Assembly: GCA_026770575.1 (NCBI GenBank)
Contig: MU657316.1
Coordinates: forward strand, 33,557-53,997
DNA length: 20,441 nt
Source of the DNA: Pelagophyceae sp. CCMP2097
Lineage: Eukaryota > Sar > Pelagophyceae
Direction: 5' to 3'
Positions 10,187 to 17,541 of the stretch are shown in pieces. The notes below the pieces were generated by a model. That model saw nothing but the letters and a program-made list of their open reading frames with translations, was not told where the DNA came from and searched no databases. The translations under genes and the position numbers were made by a program. How positions within the stretch are numbered: position 1 is the stretch's first letter; every line of letters starts with the position of its first letter.

Positions 10187-13100
10187 CTATCGAACACCGT
10201 CTCGCTTCGTCGGCGGCCCCGGCGAACGACGCACCTCCAGCTGGGCCTCTGCGACGCGCCGCTGGGACCGCGTCCACCACGACTGCGTCCGCGCGAGCCG
10301 AGCCAGCCCCTCGTCGACCAACGCCGCGGGCCGCGCGGGCGGCGGCGAGGCCCCGAGTCGCGGCGGCGTCGAAGACGGCGAGACCTCGTCGCCTTCATCA
10401 ACGCAATGCAACGCCCGGTCGACGCGGTGCATCGACACGTCCATCGGGGCCTCAGCGTCGCCGCCGTCGTCGCCGGCCGCGCAGCTCGCAACCCAGCCCG
10501 GCACCGATGCTTCGTCGTCGTCGTGGCCGCTCTGCGCGAAGTCGACCCACGTCTTGGCGAGTCGCTTCGCGGCGCGCGAAACGATGCCGCGCGCGGCGGC
10601 GCCGACGCCGCCAGCGACGTCGTCGGCGTCGACGGCGGTTGGGTCCGAAAGGTCCTCGGCCACGACTTCTGCGCCGCACCCCGCGCTCTCCGGATCCGCG
10701 ACGGCGCGGAAGCGGACGCGCTTCGCAGCGCGCCAGCCGCCGCCGACGGTTCGCCGCGGGGCCAGAGCCGCCGCCAGCTCGAGCCGCCGCCAGCCGCTCG
10801 CCTCGACCACCGGCGGCGCGGCGCTGTAGCGCCAGGTCCAGTCGTCGCCGGAGAGGAGGGGCAAGAAGCGGCCGCAGATGTCGACGTAGTCGATAATCGA
10901 AGCCAGGGCGGCTTGGCGCGAATCGCCGCGGGGGATGGAGAAGTCTGAGTACCAGATCCACAAGTCTTCTCGTCCTACGTGCCTCCCCAGATTCTGCAGC
11001 CACCGAAGGCGCGCGTCCAAGGCGTCGTCGCCGCCGCAATGCGAGACGAAGAAGCAGTCTGACCGCTTTGGTGATTCGCGAGTGACCACGGTGATGAGAC
11101 CCTTTGCCAAGGCTTCTTCATGGCTGCAGAAGCCGTGTAAAGTCTGCAGCGCCCGCAGAGGCATGACGTAGCACGGGTACGCCGGCGCCGCCGGCGCCGA
11201 GATCGCCGTGCGCCGGGGCGGCAAACGGAGACGAGAGTCGTCAGGCCGTCGATCGACGGGCCGCACCGACACGGGCCCGTCGCCCGACGAGACGGCGTGT
11301 CTCCCGTGTGACTGCGCGTCGGCGTGCGCTTCGTGCGGCGCGCGCGCGGCTTCGAGCGGCGCGGCCGCGTCGCCGCGCGTTCGCCGTGTGCCGCGACCGG
11401 GATCGACTGAAACGGCGGCCCAGAGGGCCTTCGCATCGTCTAAAAGGCATTCCAGCTGCCTGCGCGCCTCGTCGCGGTCGTTTGAGCTTTCCAAGCGCTC
11501 AAAGTCGTCTTCGGCTTTTAAAGCGGCGTTTCGGCGCCGCGCGAGTCCGCCAGACTTTTTCGCCCAGGCCCACGCTAATAAGGCGATCAAATTGACGAAG
11601 AGGAGCGGCCATGCCGCGGCGGCGCCGCGCGAATGCGCCGCAAATGCGACAAAAAAAAAGATTGCCAGTTGCCAGTCAGCAGCGGCGGCCACGGCTCTCG
11701 CTTCACCGTCTACGTGCGGTTCCGCCGCCTGCCGGAGAGCGAGAAAGAAGGCAGACACGCACAGCGCGGCGAGGCACCTCGCTGCCGCCTTTTTGAGGCA
11801 GAGGAGGCCGCCAGTCAGCGCGACGCGCTTGATAACGTCGAGGATGTCCCAGTAGTAAAAGCTCGGGACGTAGTCGCGCCAAAGGAAGTCTCCAAAGGCG
11901 CCTCGCCGCAAATCGGCGTTCTTCAAAGCGCTGGGGCGGTGCCGCCAGAGCCAGATGAGTTCAAAAGCAGGTGCGCCGATGCCCCAGATTGCGACTGTGC
12001 AAGCAGCCAATGCCCTGTGCGCTTGATACCTCTTCGACCGGCAGGAGACGCCGTAGTCCACCGCGAGGAGGGACTTTGATGCGACGGCGTCGCAGGTGAA
12101 GACGGAGAGAGCCGACGCCACCACCGCCGGGAGCGCGGCGAAAATAACGCACAACGACGCCTCGCAGAGACGCAGCTTGACGTCATGCTGCGCGATGCCG
12201 CGCGCCTCGGCCGCGGCCAAAGCGGCGGCGGGCGGCGAATCGCCGTGCCTCGCCTCTGCGCTTTCGGGGCCGCCGGCGGCAACGCCGGCAGCAACGCCGG
12301 CCGGGCGGCCCTCCTCGAGGGCCTCCTCGAGGCCGTCCTCGAGGGCATCGGCGGAATGCGCGCGGAGTTCGACGTCTTCGACGTCGACGGCGCCGGTGGG
12401 CTTCCAGCGCCGCGCCTTTACTCGTTTGGCCCTCGCCGCGACTTTGGCCGCTCTTTTCCGGTGGAGCGAGCCGCACCGCCGCACCGCCGCACGGAGGCGC
12501 TCGCGGAGACCCGCCGCGGCTTCGTCGCCGTCGGCGGAGCAGGCTGCGAAGATAAAGGCGATAAAGGCGAGGACGGCCGTTGGCGCGAGGGAGACAAACA
12601 AAATTCGGTCGAGGACGTCCATCCCTAAACACTCGAACGGCAGCAGGGCGTCGCCGACGTCGAGGGAGAGGAGGCTCAGCGGCGCGAGGGCGTAGGCAAA
12701 TGGCGCTTCGAATTCGATTTGAAGGACCCACCGAGCCTGCGATATCACCTGGTAAGTCGACCATAAAACCTTCAAAACCGCGACCCTGCGCGCCGAAACG
12801 ACTTGCCCCTGCGCGGTCCCGCGGAAGACGTAGCGTAAAAGCAAGACGGCAAACGCGGCGAGGGTTAAGCCGAGGAGCACAGAAATAAAGCGAAGCTGCC
12901 ACTTGGCCGGACACTGGGAGCAGTCGTTCAAAGCAAACGACCAGTGCCGTTTTCGAGAGCAGACGTTGCACTTCGCGCCCCGGAAGCCGACGGCGCAATA
13001 CGTCTGCGGTGACCATTGCGACGCGTTGGCCGTGGACGGCAAGTTTGCCGCGCCGCCGGGCAGGCCGTCGCAGGCCTTTGCGCGATTGCACTTTGAGAGC

Positions 13101-13702
13101 TGCGCCGAGTCTGCGGCGGCGCGCCAGTGGCCGCGCTCGACGGCGAGGTTGGAGTCGAGGGTGCGGAGCTCGAGTAGGACGTGTTCGTGATGGCAAACCA
13201 TACCAACCGCGCACTTCTCACATAAAGCCGTGCCCGGCCGCCAGAACTCGTGCGGCCCGCAGGCCACGCAGCCCGCGCCGTCTGAGGCGTAGCCGGCGGC
13301 GCAGGTTGTCGCCACGGCCGCCGCGCGCCGCGCCGTCTCGGCGGCCTGTGGTGGCCTTCGCACCGTCTCCGCGGCGACGCCGGTGGCTTGTGGCGGCGCT
13401 TGCGGTGCGCCGTCCGGCGGCGGCGGGAGCGGCGCGTCGTCGGCGCCGCTATGGGCGTCGGCGGCGCGTCGGCCGCCCTCGGCGCAATCGCGTTCGCATG
13501 CGGCGCATCCGCAGTCGGGCCTTTCCGCGGCGGCGGCGGCGCATCGGCGCCGCGTCTCTGCGGCGCAGGGATCGGCTTGGAAGTCGGAGCAGCTTGCGTC
13601 GACAGTTCCGCACGGCTCGGTTTGCGCATTTCCGCGTCTCGCGGGCTGCGGCGCTGCCCGCTGCGCGTGCGCCGCGAGGGCGAGCAGCGCGAACAGGCGC
13701 AT
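10187..13702 (-). CDS. Cys-rich multi-pass membrane protein with TIR-like cytoplasmic domain
   Basis: A single open frame of 1171 aa. Residues 1-16 (MRLFALLALAAHAQRA) look like a signal peptide. Residues 31-265 are a Cys-rich ectodomain whose second half resembles the GCC/EGF-like modules of protist surface proteins (CAAGY..GAGCVACGP, CEKCAVGMVC, GFRGAKCNVC). About seven hydrophobic segments follow, near 270-292, 367-388, 512-536, 562-586, 625-656, 676-690 and 697-715. A cytoplasmic region (about 882-985) contains CFFVSHCGGDD, LWIWYSDFSIPRGD and SGDDWTWRYS. This pattern recalls TIR or related SHxW-type signalling domains, though I cannot assign a Pfam family with certainty. The remaining tail is low-complexity. 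The stop is 18 nt before the first possible ATG of the kinase on the same strand, and the same frame continues open for 58 codons past it. The protein may therefore be the sensor half of a larger receptor kinase. Function is inferred: surface sensing. Confidence 0.75.
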   Translation of the reverse strand: MRLFALLALAAHAQRAAPQPARRGNAQTEPCGTVDASCSDFQADPCAAETRRRCAAAAAERPDCGCAACERDCAEGGRRAADAHSGADDAPLPPPPDGAPQAPPQATGVAAETVRRPPQAAETARRAAAVATTCAAGYASDGAGCVACGPHEFWRPGTALCEKCAVGMVCHHEHVLLELRTLDSNLAVERGHWRAAADSAQLSKCNRAKACDGLPGGAANLPSTANASQWSPQTYCAVGFRGAKCNVCSRKRHWSFALNDCSQCPAKWQLRFISVLLGLTLAAFAVLLLRYVFRGTAQGQVVSARRVAVLKVLWSTYQVISQARWVLQIEFEAPFAYALAPLSLLSLDVGDALLPFECLGMDVLDRILFVSLAPTAVLAFIAFIFAACSADGDEAAAGLRERLRAAVRRCGSLHRKRAAKVAARAKRVKARRWKPTGAVDVEDVELRAHSADALEDGLEEALEEGRPAGVAAGVAAGGPESAEARHGDSPPAAALAAAEARGIAQHDVKLRLCEASLCVIFAALPAVVASALSVFTCDAVASKSLLAVDYGVSCRSKRYQAHRALAACTVAIWGIGAPAFELIWLWRHRPSALKNADLRRGAFGDFLWRDYVPSFYYWDILDVIKRVALTGGLLCLKKAAARCLAALCVSAFFLALRQAAEPHVDGEARAVAAAADWQLAIFFFVAFAAHSRGAAAAWPLLFVNLIALLAWAWAKKSGGLARRRNAALKAEDDFERLESSNDRDEARRQLECLLDDAKALWAAVSVDPGRGTRRTRGDAAAPLEAARAPHEAHADAQSHGRHAVSSGDGPVSVRPVDRRPDDSRLRLPPRRTAISAPAAPAYPCYVMPLRALQTLHGFCSHEEALAKGLITVVTRESPKRSDCFFVSHCGGDDALDARLRWLQNLGRHVGREDLWIWYSDFSIPRGDSRQAALASIIDYVDICGRFLPLLSGDDWTWRYSAAPPVVEASGWRRLELAAALAPRRTVGGGWRAAKRVRFRAVADPESAGCGAEVVAEDLSDPTAVDADDVAGGVGAAARGIVSRAAKRLAKTWVDFAQSGHDDDEASVPGWVASCAAGDDGGDAEAPMDVSMHRVDRALHCVDEGDEVSPSSTPPRLGASPPPARPAALVDEGLARLARTQSWWTRSQRRVAEAQLEVRRSPGPPTKRDGVR

Positions 13703-13860
13703 GCCGCCGGCAACACGCGGCGGCGGTGCAGCGGCAACGCCGGCTTCCTGGCACGTTCGGTCTCAGGAACACTTTCCACCTCGCCGTTCTTTTATCTCTT
13801 TCCTGACCCTTGAATACCTTCTGTACCAGGCGACACAAGTGCCTGACCAGGCGTTACGCG

Positions 13861-14006
13861 AACTTCAATGTTGCAGGGCCACCCGCTTCGTCCCAGTTGG
13901 AAATGTTGATGTACGAATTCCTAGAGGAGAGGAACTTCAATGTTGCAAGGCCACCCGCTTCGTCCCCAGTTGGAAATGTTGATGAGTAGGATTCCTAGGA
14001 ACTTCT
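13861..14006. repeat. 72-bp tandem duplication upstream of the receptor gene
   Basis: AACTTCAATGTTGCA begins at 13861 and again at 13933. The two units share the core CCACCCGCTTCGTCCC and end in ATTCCTAG. They differ by a few substitutions and indels. They lie 160-300 bp upstream of the minus-strand receptor start, so they could be promoter DNA or the edge of the neighbouring repeat block. Confidence 0.85.
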
Positions 14007-14130
14007 GGATAATAACTTATTACAAGAGCGCGCCGGAGGCACACGGAGGACCCGAAGGATACAGCCAAATCCCATTGCAATGCCCACGTAAATAATTGAA
14101 ATTATTTAACTAATCGCTGAACTTTCAAAT

Positions 14131-14313
14131 CCTCCTTATCTTTATTTTTATTATTTTATTTCTTATTGAGCTATTTATTTTTTCTTTTTTTGCGGCCGAC
14201 CAGATTCGAACCTGTGACCAAAAACTTCTTCTATGATGATTCCAATGAGGCCCCTGCTCGACCTCAACTCCCAATTTTAGCGATCGCATCAACCACCAAT
14301 CGCTAAATCGGCC
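14131..14313 (-). mobile_element. tRNA-like SINE-like module, copy A
   Basis: Read on the minus strand, 14313-14194 is a 120-nt tRNA-like head. It starts GGCCGAT and ends GTCGGCC (complementary ends). It has an A-box-like TAGCGATTGGTGG and a B-box-like GGTTCGAATCTGG, and the T-loop TTCGAAT is intact. The middle is longer than a tRNA, and the T-stem has a mismatch. An A-rich tail follows (complement of 14131-14193). Head with pol III boxes plus an A-rich tail is the layout of a tRNA-derived SINE. A decayed tRNA gene is the alternative. Confidence 0.45.
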
Positions 14314-14364
14314 GAGTTGCTGTTTTTTTCTTCCCAAGGTGGAACCTCGGATTTGCTGGGCGAC

Positions 14365-14425
14365 GGACAGACAGACAAACAGACAGACAGACAAACGGAC
14401 AGACAGACAAACAGACAGACAGACA
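14365..14425. repeat. CAGA/CAAA tetranucleotide microsatellite
   Basis: About fifteen tandem tetranucleotides, mostly CAGA with some CAAA and CGGA interruptions. A shorter, more degenerate version is at 14910-14941 in unit B. A reverse-oriented (GTCT)n tract is at 19735-19759. Confidence 0.9.
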
Positions 14426-14453
14426 TAATTGCCCCTGGTAATCCTTCAATCAA

Positions 14454-14516
14454 AGGACCCGAAGGGCCCTTGCCGTAAACTGACGTTGAATAAACGGCAA
14501 GGACCCTTCGGGTCCT
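14454..14516. repeat. Long inverted repeat (hairpin), copy A
   Basis: The arms 14454-14476 and 14494-14516 are 23 bp long with one mismatch. They begin AGGACCCGAAGGG and end CCCTTCGGGTCCT, around a 17-nt loop. The element marks the right end of unit A and recurs at 14969-15030. Confidence 0.9.
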
Positions 14517-14668
14517 GAATTAACTGCCGAGTAGGAATTCCTAGATATTACAAGAGCGCGCCGGAGGCACACGGAGGACCCGACTTCGAGCGAAGGATAC
14601 AGACAAATCCCAAATGTTGCAATGCCCACGTAAATAATTAAAAATATTAATCTAATCGCTGAACCTTC

Positions 14669-14857
14669 TAATCCTCCTTATCTTTATTTTTATATTTTTA
14701 TTTCTTATTGAGCTATTTCTTTTTTTGTTTTTTTTGCGGCCGACCAGATTCGAACCTGTGACCAAAAACTTCTTCTATGATGATTCCAATGAGGCTCCTG
14801 CTCGACCTCCACTCCCAATTTTAGCAATCGCATCAACCACCAATCGCTGAATCGGCC
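14669..14857 (-). mobile_element. tRNA-like SINE-like module, copy B
   Basis: The minus-strand head at 14857-14738 is also 120 nt and nearly identical to copy A, including the B-box-like GGTTCGAATCTGG and the complementary ends. Its A-box region reads CAGCGATTGGTGG. An A-rich tail follows (complement of 14671-14737). Because it sits in a larger tandem unit, copies A and B probably arose by segmental duplication rather than two independent insertions. Confidence 0.45.
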
Positions 14858-14968
14858 GAGTTGCTGCCCTTTTCTTCCCTAAGGTGGAACCTCGCGGATT
14901 TACCCGGGGACGGACAGACAGAAGGACACACGGACAGACAAAATTGCCCCTGGTAATCCTTCAATCAA

Positions 14969-15030
14969 AGGACCCGAAGGGCCCTTGCCGTAAACTGACG
15001 TTGATTAAACGGCAAGACCCTTCGGGTCCT
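14969..15030. repeat. Long inverted repeat (hairpin), copy B
   Basis: The arms 14969-14991 and 15009-15030 pair like copy A, with one base missing in the right arm (GGCAAGACCC instead of GGCAAGGACCC). The loop is 17 nt. Confidence 0.88.
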
Positions 15031-15784
15031 CAAAAACAGCCAGTGCAAGCCCGAATGCAACGAGTCCCGAGTTTTCCGGCAGAGAAGCATGGTTGAGGCC
15101 CTTCGGGTCGATTCCAATCGCTCCTGCGCAGGACCTCTTGATCTGCACGTGGCTCTCTGAGACGCTTGTCGTCTCCCCGGGGTATAAATTACAACCCTCA
15201 CACCTCACTAACTGAGGAATTCCTAATTAGGAATTCCTAGTAAAGCAGAACCAGTTCAGAACGTCGGGAAGAAGCAATTCAGATCCCCCGAAACTTTTCG
15301 ACAGCTTTCGCCGGCCGCGCCGCCCCAGAGGCGTCGCATCGGATCGGTTTTAAGCGCGCCCGCGGATACGGGCCCCGGGTCGGCGCCGGCGGCCGGCGCG
15401 CGTGTGCTTCGGCGCGCCGTGGAAGGATGCACGAGGTGCTTCACCCAGACTTCACCAACGATTCGAAATACTTGCAAAGTAAACGTTGTCTTTCAAGTAA
15501 ATATTCTAATCTTCAGCATCTCTGTCTTCGAATCTTTAGTCTCTCTCTCTGAATGCTGAAAAATTAGCCATTGGACGCCAGACTCTGGCATGGGAAGCTT
15601 CGTCCGGCTCCGCTGCATCGCCGCCGGTCGAGCCTGTCTCCCGCGGCCCCGCGGCGGGCCCGCCGAAGCGCGTTCCCGCGGGAATGTGCTGTGTCCAAAC
15701 TGAAAAGTTTCGGACGCCACGCGTAAACGCACTGCGTGTAAACGCGTCCATCGTTCGACCACTCGTTCGATCCAGATTGTACCA
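15031..15784. other. Peroxidase upstream region with TATA-like box and EcoRI-type palindrome
   Basis: No supported gene. At 15175-15208 is CCCCGGGGTATAAAT followed by a CCTCACACCTCAC tract. A diverged twin of this segment is at 19324-19355. A perfect 24-bp palindrome lies at 15215-15238 (AGGAATTCCTAA plus its complement). A TCTCTCTCTCT run precedes the gene near 15540. A 37-codon upstream ORF begins at ATG 15590 and ends before the peroxidase ATG. Any of these could affect expression of the peroxidase at 15785, but that is inference. Confidence 0.5.
15215..15238. repeat. Perfect 24-bp palindrome built on AGGAATTCCT
   Basis: AGGAATTCCTAA is immediately followed by TTAGGAATTCCT, a perfect inverted repeat without a spacer. 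Related AGGAATTCCT or AGGATTCCT motifs sit at the left borders of units A (13988) and B (14533). The motif may mark repeat boundaries. Confidence 0.9.
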
Positions 15785-17110
15785 ATGAGCTCCGACGCGC
15801 TGACGCTGGCGGGCCTGAAGGCGGACGTCGAGGCGCTGGTCAAGGAAAAGAACTGCGGGCCTATCTTGATCCGCCTCTCCTGGTGAGCAGGCGCTGCCAC
15901 CCGGAGACGATCCTGCTCGGGCTGACACGGCCTGGCACGGGCCGACATGGCCCTACACTCTACGACCCTTTAAGGCGCGACCATCGTAGGCACGACGCCG
16001 GCGTCTTCTCGACGGGCGCGCTCGCGGGCGGATGCATCGACCCGCGTCCTCGGACCGCTGAGGCCGCGCCGGTGCAAGGGCGCGCGGCAGGGCGCGCGGC
16101 AGCAGAGGTCGCCACCGGGCGTCATTAACGTGGTAGGCCCGAACGCGGCGATGCGGTTCACGGACGGGGGAGAGGGCGCTTTCGACGCCAACGCGGGGCT
16201 GCCCTCCGTGGCAATTCCGCTCCTCACGCCCATCACGGACAAATACGTCGGCGGTGGCTTCATTTCGAACGCAGACCTCTGGGCGTTCGCCGCAAACGTG
16301 CGTGACCCAAAACGCCGGGGCCGGGGTCGCATGAAAAGGCTGGCCGCGGCAGGCGTTTCCGCGGAACGATATATAGGTCGCCATTGGCGCCATGGGCGGC
16401 CCGGTTGTGCCGACGCGGTTCGGGCGCACGGACGCCAAGTCGAGCGCCGACTCCGTCGAGTCGCAGTGCGTGTTTTTGCCTCGATTGCACCTTGCAAACT
16501 CGAGCGCCGTAGGGTCGGCCGCCTCCCGGACGGCGACAAGGGCGCGGGCCACCTTCGTGAAATCTTCCACCCCAAAGGCTTTGATGACGTCGACATCGTC
16601 GCGCTGTCGGGCGCGCACACCGTCGGCAAGTGCGCGCCGGAGCGCAGCGGGTTCGACGGGTTTTGGACGGAGCAGCCGTACATCTTCGACAACACCTATT
16701 TCACGGAGATGCACCGACCCGCGTCGGAGAAAGACCGCGCCGGCCGTCGCTTTGGAAAGGCATCTCTTTGGCAAGGCGTCACGCGGTCCCGCCAGGCTAT
16801 CCAAGAAGTACTCGGCCGAGGTCACGGCCAAGGGCTGCCCGCAGCACCGCCACGCCGAGACGAAGACGATGATGTTGGAGAGCGACCTCGCGCTCCTCCA
16901 GCCGCCCTTCCGCGAGACGGTCGAGCTCTACGCCAAAGATCAGGCTGCTTTCTTCCAGCACTATACTGCGCTGACTTCGGACAACCCGGCAACGCGCTAT
17001 GCACTCCCTGGCACCGCCGCACGCGCGAGACCCGCGGCGCTAGGCGCTTCACGCAGGCCTGGGTCAAGCTCCAGGAGAACGGAGTCGCCGGCCTCCGAGC
17101 CGCGCCCTAG
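15785..17110 (+). CDS. APX: Ascorbate peroxidase (class I haem peroxidase), seven exons
   Basis: Reduces hydrogen peroxide using ascorbate. Exons 15785-15882, 15990-16033, 16137-16297, 16377-16465, 16513-16710, 16796-16967 and 17057-17110 give 271 aa, near the ~250 aa of cytosolic APX. Distal residues Arg30, Trp33 and His34 lie in RLSWHDAG, which is formed across intron 1. The proximal ligand is His166 in [11 protein letters not shown]. The hydrogen-bonding Asp227 is in [10 protein letters not shown]. The APX-type proximal Trp182 is in FDGFWTEQP. Other family signatures are [60 protein letters not shown] and AWVKLQENG. No transit peptide is evident, so a cytosolic location is likely. Three introns (16034, 16711, 16968) use GC donors in the best model. 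Two of these have in-frame GT donors 12 nt downstream that would insert four residues inside conserved segments. Confidence 0.92.
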
Positions 17111-17541
17111 GGCCGCACCCAATCTTCCGCGGGCGGAGCAGCGCCATAATCGCATTCGCAAGCACACACGGTGGCCTCCACGCCTCGCGGATGCGCAGCA
17201 GACGAGTCGACAGCGAGGCCAGGACAAAGCCTCTTGACGAGGCTCCGGAATCGTCTCTGCTTCAGTTAGGGCCCCCGTAGGGGCTATCCTCAAGGATTTG
17301 TCGCGCGAGGCCAGGGCGAGGCACCGCGGTAACACACCGCTGAGCCGCCTTTGGTAACGATTTTCCAAGCGCCCCAACCTGTCCGTGGCACTGACCATAT
17401 GCATGGTCAATGCCTTACCTTGCACTTTGAGCATTACCCAGGTTTAGCGATCGCAAAAGTTTTTCGGGCAATCGGAATTCTAAGCGGCTGTCCGAGGGGT
17501 GAGAGGGGAGGCCGTGCGAGCCCGTCGGCGTCCACGGCGCG
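17111..17541. other. Intergenic region between peroxidase and MYND gene
   Basis: No gene seen. A short hairpin-forming palindrome lies at 17392-17409 (TGACCAT, ATGC, ATGGTCA), about 130 bp before the MYND gene ATG. The region should hold the peroxidase 3' UTR and the MYND gene promoter. I see no TATA box. Confidence 0.45.

Larger units (their letters stand above)
13984..14516. repeat. Dispersed repeat unit A (about 0.53 kb)
   Basis: First of two near-identical units. In + order it has an AGGATTCCT border, ACAAGAGCGCGCCGGAGGCA, a T-rich tract, a tRNA-like module (minus strand), a CAGA/CAAA microsatellite (14365-14425) and a hairpin (14454-14516). It contains no supported gene. The AT content is well above that of the surrounding genes. 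Confidence 0.85.
14529..15030. repeat. Dispersed repeat unit B (about 0.50 kb)
   Basis: Second copy of the unit at 13984-14516, in the same orientation. It carries the same modules in the same order, with scattered substitutions, a CTTCGAG insertion after CCGA and a shorter microsatellite. Its left border carries TAGGAATTCCTA. The matching sequence ends at the hairpin. Confidence 0.85.

Noticed and set aside
10187..10189. TAG between receptor and kinase as evidence of stop-codon reassignment
   Set aside because: The frame stays open for 58 codons beyond it, but all other genes end at ordinary stops, including TAG in the peroxidase. A splice or separate-gene explanation is simpler.
8636..10948. 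Long plus-strand ORFs of 361 and 403 codons opposite the kinase and receptor
   Set aside because: The minus strand carries recognised domains and signal-peptide/TM patterns. The plus-strand products are low-complexity mirror frames.
14194..14313. A functional tRNA gene on the minus strand
   Set aside because: The T stem has a mismatch, the acceptor and T-arm registers conflict, and no anticodon arm of normal size can be placed. A tRNA-derived element fits better.
14365..14425. CRISPR array
   Set aside because: The repeats are plain tetranucleotides with no spacers.
15493..15948. Minus-strand ORF of 151 codons overlapping the peroxidase start
   Set aside because: No recognisable motif, and it overlaps the conserved first exon of the peroxidase.
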